Source of the DNA: Gemmatimonadaceae bacterium
GTDB taxonomy: Bacteria > Gemmatimonadota > Gemmatimonadetes > Gemmatimonadales > Gemmatimonadaceae
DNA length: 64,000 bases
Reading direction: 5' to 3'
NCBI GenBank assembly: GCA_019637355.1
Contig: JAHBVT010000001.1
Location: 2,449,192-2,513,191, forward strand
The first letter of the stretch is position 1; the number at the start of each line of letters is the position of its first letter. The notes under the pieces are model-generated. The model made no database searches, was not told where the DNA came from, and was given only the letters and a program-made list of their open reading frames with translations. Below are positions 1-9,033 of this stretch, piece by piece. A program made the translations under genes and the position numbers.

Positions 1-3000
1 CGGCCATCTTGCCGCCGAGCACCGAGCCCAGCGAGCCGAGCACCACGCGCGCGGCCGTGCTCGACACGTTGCCGTCGCGCCCGATCTCATAGCTCGGCCC
101 GCCGGTCACGAGGTAGGAGATGAGGTCGGCGTTGGTGACGCGCATCGAGTCCGGCGTCGAGAGCTCGACCGCCGGCTGGCGCAGCGTGCCGCCGAGGTGC
201 ACGCGCACGCGCACATCGGGGCGCACGCCCTGCTCGCTGTACTGCCGCACCGTGTGCAGCGCCGAGACGTTGAGGGAGGGATTGAGGTCCGGGTCGCCGA
301 AGAAGCGGATCTCGCCCTGCTCCACGGTGAAGGTGCGCTGCACCGGCCCGAGGTTGAGTCGGTAGGTGCCACGCACCGTCTGCAGCGGACCGGTCACGGC
401 TAACTGCACCTGCCCGGTGTTCGGGCCGCGGGTGATGCGCCCGCGCGTGACGTTCACCTGCCCGCCGAGGTTGATGTTGGCTTCGGAGGAGCGGATCCAG
501 ACGTCGCGGCCCATCGTGATCGGTACGTTGGCGACGGTGAGGTTCTCGATGAACGCCGGCGGCGCGCGCGTGATGGCGGCCGCGTCCACCGCCACCAGCG
601 TGTCCGACACACCGAAGCGGTCCGGGCCTTCGAGCGAGATGACGTCCTTGGTCGCGAGTTCCGGGATGCCGATGATGGCGCGATCGGCGGTCATCGCGCC
701 GCTGAGCGTAGCGGCGTTCCACGGGCCGCGCAGGCGCAGGTCGCCGGAGAGGTCGATCTCGGCCGTGCCGGGCTGGTTGTAGACGTTGAACTCGCGGCTG
801 TTGAGGCGGAGGTCGAGCCGCGGGTTCTCGCGGTCGGCGAGCGCCAGCCAGCCGGTGAGCGAGGCGCGCCCGCTGCGGCCCAGCGTCGTGGACGTCGCGC
901 TGAGCGAGCGCAACGCGATGGAATCCCCGAGAAAGGCGACATCGGCCTCGACGCCACGCCAGCGCACGCCGCCCAGCGCCGGCGGCGCCAGCACGCCGTT
1001 GCTCACGACGATCGTGCCGTCGGCGCGCGGCCGTCCCCAGGTGCCGCCGAGTTCCAGCGCCACGCGCATCGCACCGCGCGCGCTTCCGACGCCGCGCGTG
1101 TACGCTTCGAAGATGCCGAGGTCCATCGAATCCGCGGTGATGCTGCCCCGCAGCGGACCGTCGGCGAGCATCGTCGTGCGGCCGCCGCTGAGGTCGAGTC
1201 GCAGCGGCAGCTCGGCGTCCACGGTGAGCGCGGGGTTCGTCGCGCGCCCCAAGGCGAGGCGGGCATCGAGCCGGTCACTCACGGCACGCAGCCGCAGACG
1301 CAGCGTGTCGAGCCGGATGCCGCGCACGAGTCCGTCACGCAACACCGCGTCGCCGGTGAACTCCGGCGCGGCGCGCGTGCCGGTGAAACGCGCATCGAGG
1401 TCGGCGCGTCCCGCCGCCAGATCCTGCAGTTGCAGCAACTCGGCCACGTCGGCCATCGGCACGTCGCGGCCGTTGAGCCGCAGGTCCAGCGCACCGCGCT
1501 GGGGTAGGCCACCGCTGAGCACGAGGCGCGAGCTGCCGCCGGCGGCCAGGTGCACGCTGTCGGCGCGGAATCCGTCGCGCACGAAGGTCAGGCTCGCCGG
1601 GCGGATCAGGCGCCAAGGATGCAGTTCGGTGATCAGCGCCAGCGTGTCGGCGCGCACTTCGGTGGTATCGCCACGTCGCGCGAGCGCCCCGCGGAAGTCC
1701 AGCGACGTGCCCGCGCTGCCCAGGGCGCTGAGCGCCAGCGCCGCGGGCGCACTACCGTCGAGCGTGGCGACGCTGCGCGCGCGGCGGATGGAGAGGCCGC
1801 CGATGCCCAGCGTGTCGCCGTCGAGCCGGAACTCACCGCTGGGCAGCGCCGGGAAGCCGCGTAGCGCCGCCGTCGCCCGCAGCTCGGCGGCCGAACTCCC
1901 CGCGTAGAACCACCCGTTCACGGTGGCAGAAGCATCCACCGCGAAGTCGCGCAGCCAACCCTTCAGTTCCGTATCCAGCAGCGCCGCGCCGCCGAGCGAA
2001 TCCCCCGCCGGACGGTCCAGCCAGGGCCGCAAGCCGCCGAGCGAGTCCATCCGGGCGCGCAGCCGCAGGGATTCCGTCTGGCCCTCGGCCAAGCCGAGCG
2101 CGCCCGCCGCCGAGACGTCCACCGCCGAGGTCTCGAGCGCCAGCGTGTCCAGCCGCGCGATGCCGTCGAGGAAGCGCAGCCGCGTCGTGCCGGCGAAGAC
2201 GCGCACGCCATTCAGCGTCGAGCGGCCGAGCTCGACTTCCAGCGAGCCGCTGAGGTTGGCCAGCGAGTCGAAGCTGATGTCCGAGTCCACGCGGCCGTTG
2301 AGCTCGCCGCTGGGGTAGCGAGTGTCGTCCGTGAGGCGGCGCGGATCGAGCCCCGCGGCACGCACCCAGCCGACGGCACGGTAGCCGGGGGCCGCGTTAT
2401 CCACCCGCAGGTTGCTGCTGAACGCACCGGCGGGGCCGTCGAGGTCGGTGACCAGCCAGAAGTCCTCGCTGCTGCCGAAGCTGCGGAAGCGGCCCGCGTA
2501 CTCGCCGCGCAGCGGGAAGCCGGCGAAGGAGCGCGCGAGCGCCGTGAACGAGAGCGGTTCGGCGTCGGTGTCGACGTCCCAACGCACAGGCTGCGCACTC
2601 TCCCAACTGAGGCGCGCCTGGCCACGCAGGCGCGAGGCCGGCGCATCGCCGTCACGGTGCGTGATGTCGGCATCGCTCAGCCGCAGGTCGCCCCAGGCGG
2701 AATCCACGCGCGCGCGGCCGGAGAGCGTGCCGTTCAGCTTGGGCAAGGTCGGTTCGAGTGCCTGCACCGTGCGTAGGTCGAACTCCGCGAGGTCCAGATC
2801 CACGCCGGCGAACACCGGGACGGCGGGATCGGAGATATCCACTGTGCCGCTCGCCCGGGCGCGCGAGACCGCGCCCGGCACGTTGGCGTCGTGGAAGGTC
2901 GCCGTAGCATCCTCGACGACGAAGGCCGAGAGCGGTCCGCCGCGTCCGCGCAGGCGGCCGACGAGACGCCCGCGCAGCGGCACCGCCAGCGGTCCGCGGT

Positions 3001-4081
3001 TGAAGCGCTCGAGCAGGCGCGCATCCAGCGGCGCCATCTCGAGGTCCACGTCGCGCAGCGCGACGTCGCTGTCCTTCACGCCCCAGGTCATCTGGCCGCG
3101 CAGGCGCGATGCGTGCGTGCGCACGTCCATCTGCGTGATCACGTACTCCGCCAGCCGGGAGTCGCTGCGCGCGTTGCGGATCTCGACGCGCACCTTGCCA
3201 CCGCCCTCGGTGGGAATCGCCGGATTGATCCACGCGACGTCAGCCAGTGCCACCGAGTCCGACTCCACGGTGAACGCGTAGTGCGCCGGCGCTCCCCCGC
3301 CCCAGGTGACTTCGCCGTAGGCACGGCCCTCCGAGCCCGGCAGGCTGAAGCGATGCAGCTCGGCGCGGAGCGTGTCGCGCAGGATCAGCACCTCACCGAC
3401 GAGATCGCGGAAGGCGAAAGGCGGATCCATCTCGTCCACGTCGAGTCGCGCGATGTCGAGCAGGATGCCAGTGGAGTCCGGATACGCGAAGCGGCCGCGC
3501 GGCAGGTCGAGGTCGATGTTGGACCAGGTCCAGGCGCGAGTGCGAACGGCCCGCGGCGCAGAATCCGGTGCCCAGGGCAAGAGTAGCTCGAACTCGCCGT
3601 CGCGCACCGTCGTCTGCTCGATGAGAAACACCGCGCCGAATGCCGAGCGGCGGCGCAGCACGCTGCGCGCGCGGTTGCGCGGGAAAAGGCGTTCGTGCGT
3701 CCAGTCGCCGTCTAGCTCGCGGCGGATGGCCACGTACGGGCGCTGCACCTCCGCCGAGCGGAAGATGATGCGGCCGTCGGCAAGGTCGCGCGGATCGAAG
3801 GTGACGCGCACCGGCCCGGTGGCGATGAACACCGAGTCGTTGAGGTCGGTGATGAGCACCGAGTCGGCGTGCAGGTCGGTAAGGAAAGACCCGCTGAGCG
3901 TGCCGATGTGTACCTTGCCGCGCACGAGGCGTTCGAGCTGCGACTGGGCGACGCGGCGGATGAGATCGCGCCCGCCTTCGGACTGCGTGGCGATGATGAA
4001 CGCGGCGATCGACGCTGCGGCGAAGAGCAGCATCAGCGCGGCGCTCACGAGCGCGACGAGGGCGCGGCGGCTCAGTGACAC
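1..4081 (-). CDS. tamB: TamB-like translocation and assembly module protein (partial, C-terminus beyond window)
   Basis: Very long AsmA/TamB-type envelope protein; 1360 codons are visible and the reading frame is still open at the window edge. It starts with GTG at 4081, one base after the stop of the TamA-like gene, which argues for coupled expression. Residues about 5-30 form a hydrophobic N-terminal anchor. The body is repetitive beta-rich sequence with many short degenerate repeats, as in TamB, which spans the periplasm as a hydrophobic groove and takes part in outer-membrane protein insertion and lipid transport. The last visible part matches the TamB C-terminal domain (Pfam DUF490): it has the IRFFGDPDLNPSLNVSA segment, the VRVHLGGTLRQP segment and a YLVTGGPS segment. 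Pairing with an Omp85 protein fits the TamA-TamB complex. I see no frameshift. Family assignment is strong; substrate is unknown. Confidence 0.88.
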   Translation of the reverse strand, partial: MSLSRRALVALVSAALMLLFAAASIAAFIIATQSEGGRDLIRRVAQSQLERLVRGKVHIGTLSGSFLTDLHADSVLITDLNDSVFIATGPVRVTFDPRDLADGRIIFRSAEVQRPYVAIRRELDGDWTHERLFPRNRARSVLRRRSAFGAVFLIEQTTVRDGEFELLLPWAPDSAPRAVRTRAWTWSNIDLDLPRGRFAYPDSTGILLDIARLDVDEMDPPFAFRDLVGEVLILRDTLRAELHRFSLPGSEGRAYGEVTWGGGAPAHYAFTVESDSVALADVAWINPAIPTEGGGKVRVEIRNARSDSRLAEYVITQMDVRTHASRLRGQMTWGVKDSDVALRDVDLEMAPLDARLLERFNRGPLAVPLRGRLVGRLRGRGGPLSAFVVEDATATFHDANVPGAVSRARASGTVDISDPAVPVFAGVDLDLAEFDLRTVQALEPTLPKLNGTLSGRARVDSAWGDLRLSDADITHRDGDAPASRLRGQARLSWESAQPVRWDVDTDAEPLSFTALARSFAGFPLRGEYAGRFRSFGSSEDFWLVTDLDGPAGAFSSNLRVDNAAPGYRAVGWVRAAGLDPRRLTDDTRYPSGELNGRVDSDISFDSLANLSGSLEVELGRSTLNGVRVFAGTTRLRFLDGIARLDTLALETSAVDVSAAGALGLAEGQTESLRLRARMDSLGGLRPWLDRPAGDSLGGAALLDTELKGWLRDFAVDASATVNGWFYAGSSAAELRATAALRGFPALPSGEFRLDGDTLGIGGLSIRRARSVATLDGSAPAALALSALGSAGTSLDFRGALARRGDTTEVRADTLALITELHPWRLIRPASLTFVRDGFRADSVHLAAGGSSRLVLSGGLPQRGALDLRLNGRDVPMADVAELLQLQDLAAGRADLDARFTGTRAAPEFTGDAVLRDGLVRGIRLDTLRLRLRAVSDRLDARLALGRATNPALTVDAELPLRLDLSGGRTTMLADGPLRGSITADSMDLGIFEAYTRGVGSARGAMRVALELGGTWGRPRADGTIVVSNGVLAPPALGGVRWRGVEADVAFLGDSIALRSLSATSTTLGRSGRASLTGWLALADRENPRLDLRLNSREFNVYNQPGTAEIDLSGDLRLRGPWNAATLSGAMTADRAIIGIPELATKDVISLEGPDRFGVSDTLVAVDAAAITRAPPAFIENLTVANVPITMGRDVWIRSSEANINLGGQVNVTRGRITRGPNTGQVQLAVTGPLQTVRGTYRLNLGPVQRTFTVEQGEIRFFGDPDLNPSLNVSALHTVRQYSEQGVRPDVRVRVHLGGTLRQPAVELSTPDSMRVTNADLISYLVTGGPSYEIGRDGNVSSTAARVVLGSLGSVLGGKMA

Positions 4082-4082
4082 G

Positions 4083-6332
4083 TCAGAAGGCCTGCCCGAT
4101 GGCGATGGATGGCGTCCAGCGACCGAAGAACTCGCGCCGCGTCCGCGGGGCGTAGCTGCCGGGGCAACTGCCGCTGGCCTGCACGAGTACGCCGTCCACG
4201 ACCGTCGCCGGCAGCGTGTTGGTGGGGCTCACGCAGTAGAGCGCACCGCCGGCGGCGACGGGCGCATCGAAGTACGCCGCGCCGCGCTGGCGGTCGTACT
4301 GGTTGTACGCGAGGTCGGCGCGGAGAAAGCCGATCGGCGTGCGGATGGAGATGCCGGCGCCCGGCGTCCACTTCAGTTGCCGGAAGCCCAGTCCGCGCAC
4401 TCCGACGCCGCGGTTCCACAGCTCGCCGACGTCGGTGAACAGCGTCCACTTGATCAGCGTCGGCAGGAAAGGACTGACGATGCGCAACTCGACATTGCCG
4501 ACGATGCTGGTGTTACCGCCGGTGGGGACGGCGCGTTCGCGGGCTTCGTCGGGGTTGGCGCGCAGGTACACGGTCTCGCCCGGCGCGATGCTGGTGGCCG
4601 GCGTGCCGTCCACGCGCACGGTGTCGAAGCGCGTCGGGATGTACACCGAGGGCCCGAGCTCGTTCTGCCGGAAGCCGCGCACGGAGTTGGGACCGCCGGC
4701 GTAGAGCCGCTCCTGCGGCGGTACGAAGGTGGCCGCCTGGTTGAGCGCGAGGTTCGGGCCGAAGACGCTGCCCAGGCGCAGGCGCAGCGCGAAGACGATG
4801 TCGTCGCCCAGCGGCACGAAGGTGGCGCCGTCCAGCGTGAGGCGCGTGAACGCGAGGTCGCGCTCGGCGCCGATGATGCGCGAGGCGTGGCGCGCCTCCA
4901 CCCGGCCGATGACGCCGCGGCTGGGGTCGAAGGCGTCGTCGGTGCGCTCGTAGCTGCTGGCGGCGCTGAGCACGGCGAGGCGCAGGTCGCGCTGCAGCGC
5001 CGCGCGGTCGGCCGCTTCGCAGGCGTTGAACACGGCGCAGTACAGGGCCGGCTGCGCCTCGGTGCGTCCGTACTCCACCGTGTAGCCCACGGCGTTGGAG
5101 CGCCGCCCGATGGCCCGCGTGAGGTTGAGGCTGCCACCGGCCGGCGTCGTGCGCAGGAAGGCGTTGAACTCGGAGCGGCGCTCGGAGAACAGCGTCAGTG
5201 TCGGCACGAAGCTCGCGCGCAGCACCGCCGGCTGCGAGATCGTCGCGCCGGTGTAGTAGTTGAGGTTGCGCGAGTAGATGTCGTTCTGCGCCTGCGGGCA
5301 CAGCGCGGCGGCACCGCCCAACGGCTCACCGATGCCAATCTTCGACACGCGGCCGCGCAACTCCACGCGCGTCGCCGAGCGCAGGAGGTTGTACTCGGTG
5401 AGGTCGCCGGTCATCCGGAAGCAGTCCAGCGAACCCCAGCCGCCGCCGAGGCGCGCGGCGCGCAGGTAACCCTCGCGCACCTCGACGTTCACGGCGATCA
5501 GCGAATCCCCGAGCGCGTCGCCGGGCTCGATGGTGACCTGCGAGAAGGCCTCGCTCTGGTAGAGCGTGCGCTTGGCCCGCTCGAGCAGGCGCTCGCGGTA
5601 GAGGTCGCCCTCCTGCAAGCCGACGAGCCGGCGCACGGCCGATGCACGCACCTCGGGCTCGCCGCCGTCGCGGCCGGCGTGGCGCAGCTCCACGCTGCCG
5701 ATGCGTCGCCGCAGCCCCGGCGCGACGGTGAAGATCACCGTGGCCAGCCGCGCGTCGCGGCGCAGGTCGTAGCCGAGGAAGGTCTCGGCGTCGGGGTAGC
5801 CGTTGTCGCGCAGGCGGCGCGTGATGGTGTCGCGCGTGGCGGCGTTGGCGTAGCGGTCAAAAAGCCCGCCGCGCACCGTCGGCAGGCGCTCGATGATCGC
5901 CGCGCGCTCCGGCACGCCGTCGAGGCCTTCGATGCGCAGCGTGTCCACCAGCGTCGGCGGACCCTCGGTCACGAGGAAGCGCACCTCGACGCGGCGCGGC
6001 CCGACGCTGCCGACGACCGTGTCCACCGTGGCCTCGGTGAAGCCGTGGTTGCGGTACCAGAGGCGCAGGCGGGCGACGTCGAGCGGCAACTGGGCCGGAT
6101 CGAGGCAGCGCCGCGCGCCGACGATGCGCAGGAGGCGCCGCGCCCGCGAACTCGCCGTCGTGACGATGCCGGCCGCGAGCTGTGCGTCGGTGAAGGCCGT
6201 GTTGCCCTCGAAGCTCAGCGCCGCGACCTCCACGTCGCCGCGGTCGCATCGGGTGTCCTGCGCCAGCAGCCCCGCCGGCATCGAGAACGCCAGCAGCGCG
6301 ACCAGGACAGTGCACGCGCGCCGCGGCGTCAC
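4083..6332 (-). CDS. tamA: Omp85/BamA superfamily outer membrane protein, TamA-like
   Basis: 749-residue outer-membrane beta-barrel of the Omp85 family. Residues 1-25 are a Sec signal peptide ending LLAQ. After it come POTRA-type repeats (a first repeat with FEGNTAFT near residue 40, further ones up to about 330), then a surface-antigen/D15-type barrel. The barrel carries the conserved L6-loop VRGF motif in GGPNSVRGFRQ and ends in a terminal Phe (AIGQAF), the usual barrel signal. It lies between a flavin reductase gene (4-bp gap) and a TamB-like gene (1-bp gap), and that partner makes TamA more likely than BamA. Known family role: insertion or assembly of outer-membrane proteins with TamB. 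Distinguishing TamA from a BamA paralogue would need a phylogeny. Confidence 0.9.
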   Translation of the reverse strand: MTPRRACTVLVALLAFSMPAGLLAQDTRCDRGDVEVAALSFEGNTAFTDAQLAAGIVTTASSRARRLLRIVGARRCLDPAQLPLDVARLRLWYRNHGFTEATVDTVVGSVGPRRVEVRFLVTEGPPTLVDTLRIEGLDGVPERAAIIERLPTVRGGLFDRYANAATRDTITRRLRDNGYPDAETFLGYDLRRDARLATVIFTVAPGLRRRIGSVELRHAGRDGGEPEVRASAVRRLVGLQEGDLYRERLLERAKRTLYQSEAFSQVTIEPGDALGDSLIAVNVEVREGYLRAARLGGGWGSLDCFRMTGDLTEYNLLRSATRVELRGRVSKIGIGEPLGGAAALCPQAQNDIYSRNLNYYTGATISQPAVLRASFVPTLTLFSERRSEFNAFLRTTPAGGSLNLTRAIGRRSNAVGYTVEYGRTEAQPALYCAVFNACEAADRAALQRDLRLAVLSAASSYERTDDAFDPSRGVIGRVEARHASRIIGAERDLAFTRLTLDGATFVPLGDDIVFALRLRLGSVFGPNLALNQAATFVPPQERLYAGGPNSVRGFRQNELGPSVYIPTRFDTVRVDGTPATSIAPGETVYLRANPDEARERAVPTGGNTSIVGNVELRIVSPFLPTLIKWTLFTDVGELWNRGVGVRGLGFRQLKWTPGAGISIRTPIGFLRADLAYNQYDRQRGAAYFDAPVAAGGALYCVSPTNTLPATVVDGVLVQASGSCPGSYAPRTRREFFGRWTPSIAIGQAF

Positions 6333-6336
6333 GGGA

Positions 6337-7356
6337 TCAGTCGTCCTTCTGTCCGAAGACGGCGAGGTTGGACGAGTGTCCGGGGTTCACCTTCTTCTCG
6401 GGATAGATCCAGTGCACGGCCTGGTTCACCGCAATCGCCGACTCGGCGAAGCCCAGCGCGATGAGCTTCAGCTTGCCTGGATACGTGTTCACGTCGCCCG
6501 CCGCCCAGATACCCGGACGGCCGGTCTCCATCATCGAGTTCACGACGATCTCGTCCTTCTCGATCGTCAGGCCCCAGCTGGTGAGTGCGCCCATATCGGA
6601 GACGTACCCCAGCATCGGCAGGACGGCATCGCAGTCCACGCGGCGCGTGCTCTTGGCCTTGATGTCCTTGAGCTCGATGCCCACGAGCCGGTCGCCGTTG
6701 CCGTGGACCTCAGCCAGTTCGTGGAAGGTGTGGATCGTCGCCTTGCCCAGCGTGGCCGCCTGCATCACGGCGTCCACCGTGGCCTGGTGCGCGCGGAAGC
6801 GGTCCGAGCGGTGCACCAGCGTGATCTCCTTGGCGATGCCGTCGAGCTGGTGCGCCCAGTCGAACGCCGAGTCACCGCCGCCGATGATGACCACGCGCTG
6901 CCCAGCGTACTTCTTGGGATCGAGCACCACGTCGTCGATGCCCCTGCCGTACCAGGGCTCGGCGCAGGCCTGCGGCAGGCGCCGCGGCGAGAAGGCCCCG
7001 ATGCCGGCCGCGATGAGCACGCTGCGCGTCGGGAAGCGGTCGGTCTCGGTGACGAGCACGAAGTGGCCGTCGGCTTCCTCGAGCCCGACCACGTTCTGGC
7101 CGCAGTGCACCGGCTGGCCGAACTGCCCGGCCTGCTGCATCAGGTTGTGGACGAGATCCTTCGCGAGGACCTTCGGATAGCCCGCCACATCGAAGATGTG
7201 CTTCTCGGGGTACAGGGCGGTGAGTTGACCGCCGGGCTGGGGGAGGGCGTCGACGATTTGCGCACTCGCCCCGCGCATACCAGCATAGAACAGCGCAAAA
7301 AGCCCTGTCGGGCCCGCGCCGATAATCGTAATGTCTCGGATGTCGTGAGTTGCCAT
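6337..7356 (-). CDS. Ferredoxin/flavodoxin-NADP(+) reductase, thioredoxin-reductase-like type
   Basis: 339-residue FAD/NAD(P)-binding oxidoreductase. The N-terminal dinucleotide-binding motif is IIGAGPTGLFALFYAG, followed by LPQPGGQLTALYPEK and FDVAGYP. A second Rossmann motif, VVIIGGGDSAFDWA, lies near residue 160, and the C-terminal FAD motif is WAAGDVNTYPGK. The CxxC redox pair of true thioredoxin reductases is absent. That pattern is typical of the YumC-type ferredoxin-NADP reductases of Bacillus and Chlorobium, which pass electrons between NADPH and ferredoxin in the cytoplasm. I chose the ATG at 7356; a TTG 36 bases upstream would add a non-conserved extension. It is first in a minus-strand run with tamA and tamB, and the functional link to them is unclear. 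Confidence 0.87.
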   Translation of the reverse strand: MATHDIRDITIIGAGPTGLFALFYAGMRGASAQIVDALPQPGGQLTALYPEKHIFDVAGYPKVLAKDLVHNLMQQAGQFGQPVHCGQNVVGLEEADGHFVLVTETDRFPTRSVLIAAGIGAFSPRRLPQACAEPWYGRGIDDVVLDPKKYAGQRVVIIGGGDSAFDWAHQLDGIAKEITLVHRSDRFRAHQATVDAVMQAATLGKATIHTFHELAEVHGNGDRLVGIELKDIKAKSTRRVDCDAVLPMLGYVSDMGALTSWGLTIEKDEIVVNSMMETGRPGIWAAGDVNTYPGKLKLIALGFAESAIAVNQAVHWIYPEKKVNPGHSSNLAVFGQKDD

Positions 7357-7412
7357 CCATATAAAATCGCCTTGGGACAGCCCCCTAGACAACGGCCAGA
7401 TTCATAGCACCT

Positions 7413-7461
7413 TCCGTCCTCCGTCCTCCGTCCTCCGTCCTCCGTCATTCGTCCTCCGTCC
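7413..7461 (+). repeat. Tandem heptanucleotide array, TCCGTCC x7
   Basis: Seven consecutive 7-bp units, mostly TCCGTCC with two variant units (TCCGTCA, TTCGTCC), end two bases before the ATG of the kinase gene at 7464. They replace any ribosome-binding site and fill half of the divergent intergenic region. The same heptad, on either strand, recurs at 11315-11365 and 33281-33346. Confidence 0.9.
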
Positions 7462-7463
7462 CA

Positions 7464-8471
7464 ATGAGCCTCGGCCCCGACATCCGCACCGACCTCCGGT
7501 TCCGCCTGCTGCGCGAGATCGCCCGCGGGGGGATGGCCACGGTCTATGAGGCCGAGCAGTTGGGGACGGCCGGCTTCTCCAAGCGGATGGCCGTCAAGAT
7601 CATCCACGAGCGCTTCGCCGAGCACCCGGAGTGGCTGCAGCTCTTCCACGACGAGGCCAAGCTCTCGGCCAACCTCGTGCACGGCAACATCGTCCAGATC
7701 TACCACCTGGGGGTCTCCGACCGCGGGCCGTTCATCGCGATGGAGTACATCAAGGGCATCACGCTGCGGACGCTGATCAACACGCACCGCCGCCGCCGCG
7801 AGGCCCTGCCGCCGGACATCGCCGCCTACTGCGCCAGCCGCATCTGCCGCGCCCTCGACTTCGCCCACCACTTCGTGGACGACGACGGCGACCGGCTGGA
7901 GATCGTCCACCGCGATGTCTCGCCGGGCAACGTGATGCTCACCTGGGACGGCCACGTGAAGCTGGCCGACTTCGGCATCGCCAAGGCGCGCACGATGTTC
8001 GATCCCGCCGCCAGCAAGTCCGTGCTGCTCGGCAAGAAGCACTATATGGCCCCGGAGCAACTGCTGGGGAAGCACGTCGACACGCGGGCCGACGTCTTCT
8101 CGATGGGCGTGGTGCTCTTCGAGCTCTTCGCGCTCAAGACGCTGTTTACCGAGAACGAGACACTGGCGGCGATCGAGGAAGTCGTCATCTCGCCCACGCC
8201 CGACATCCAGTCCCTGCTGCCACTGGTGGACGCCGGCATCCGCGGCATCATCGGGGGCGCAATCGCCAAGGAACCGAGGGATCGGCCCAGCGCCGCCAAG
8301 CTCGGGCAGTCGCTCGACAAGTGGAATATGGCGCAGGGCACGCCGGGCAGTCCCGAGCGCCTGCAGCAGCACCTGGCCGCGCTGTTTCCCGAGAGCTACC
8401 AACCGCCGACGCGACCGACGACCGCCATCGCAGCGGTGGACGTGCCGGATACGCGACCGGGCAAGCGCTAG
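7464..8471 (+). CDS. Cytoplasmic Hanks-type serine/threonine protein kinase
   Basis: 335-residue eukaryotic-like protein kinase consisting almost entirely of the catalytic domain. Visible motifs: Gly-rich loop IARGGMATVYEA (residues 19-30), ATP-binding Lys45 in MAVKII, Glu64 of helix C, catalytic loop HRDVSPGN with Asp151, DFG at 169-171 (ADFGIAKA), and YMAPEQ for the substrate-binding segment. The HRDVSP variant is common in myxobacterial and gemmatimonad kinases. There is no transmembrane segment or sensor domain; the C-terminus is a short Thr/Pro-rich tail. A heptad repeat lies directly before the ATG and no Shine-Dalgarno is visible. The kinase gene is followed after 9 bp by the cobalamin adenosyltransferase gene, but that proximity does not reveal its substrate. 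Confidence 0.92.
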   Translation: MSLGPDIRTDLRFRLLREIARGGMATVYEAEQLGTAGFSKRMAVKIIHERFAEHPEWLQLFHDEAKLSANLVHGNIVQIYHLGVSDRGPFIAMEYIKGITLRTLINTHRRRREALPPDIAAYCASRICRALDFAHHFVDDDGDRLEIVHRDVSPGNVMLTWDGHVKLADFGIAKARTMFDPAASKSVLLGKKHYMAPEQLLGKHVDTRADVFSMGVVLFELFALKTLFTENETLAAIEEVVISPTPDIQSLLPLVDAGIRGIIGGAIAKEPRDRPSAAKLGQSLDKWNMAQGTPGSPERLQQHLAALFPESYQPPTRPTTAIAAVDVPDTRPGKR

Positions 8472-8480
8472 ATTGTCGGG

Positions 8481-9032
8481 ATGACCCTCAAGATCTACAC
8501 CAAGACGGGCGACGACGGCGACACCGGCCTCTTCGGCGGCGGCCGTGTGGCCAAGGACCACCCCCGCGTCAGCGCCTACGGCGACGTGGACGAGCTCAAC
8601 GCCGTCATCGGGATGGCCCGCTCGGTGGAGATGATGCCGCGCATCGACGAAGTCCTGGCGCCGGTGCAGCGCGACCTCTTCGCGCTCGGCGCGCTGCTGG
8701 CCACGCCGGACCTCGAGAAGATGCGCGAGCAGCTCGAGAAGGCGCGCATCTCGGACGCCCGTATCGCGCAGCTCGAACAGGCCATCGACGACGGCGAAGC
8801 CGAGCTCGAGCCGCTGAAGGCCTTCATCCTCCCCGGCGGTACGCCCAAGGCCGCCGCGCTGCACGTCGCCCGCACCGTCTGCCGCCGCGCCGAGCGCGCC
8901 GTCATCACGTTGCAGCGCGACACCGAGGTGCCGCAGCTCGTCATCGTGTACCTCAACCGGCTCAGCGACCTGCTCTTCGTGCTGGCCCGCGTCGCCAACC
9001 GGCGCGCCGGCGCCGGCGAAGTGACCTGGTAG
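8481..9032 (+). CDS. ATP:cob(I)alamin adenosyltransferase, PduO type
   Basis: 183-residue enzyme that transfers the adenosyl group of ATP to cob(I)alamin to make coenzyme B12. The family N-terminal nucleotide-binding motif is complete (KIYTKTGDDGDTGLFGG), as are the central LPGGTPKAAALHVARTVCRR region (residues about 116-135) and RRAERAVI. The length is normal for stand-alone PduO/MMAB-type enzymes. It sits between a kinase gene and aroB on the same strand with gaps of 9 bp and 1 bp, so it is probably co-transcribed with them. No B12 biosynthesis genes are visible, so it probably serves salvage of exogenous corrinoids. Confidence 0.93.
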   Translation: MTLKIYTKTGDDGDTGLFGGGRVAKDHPRVSAYGDVDELNAVIGMARSVEMMPRIDEVLAPVQRDLFALGALLATPDLEKMREQLEKARISDARIAQLEQAIDDGEAELEPLKAFILPGGTPKAAALHVARTVCRRAERAVITLQRDTEVPQLVIVYLNRLSDLLFVLARVANRRAGAGEVTW

Positions 9033-9033
9033 C

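Noticed and set aside
3372-6464. Long open frame of about 1030 codons on the plus strand
   Set aside because: It is antisense to the tamB and tamA genes; its Arg/Ala/Val-rich product has no domain and arises from high GC.
7413-7461. CRISPR array
   Set aside because: The units are 7 bp and directly adjoining, with no spacers; it is a simple tandem repeat.
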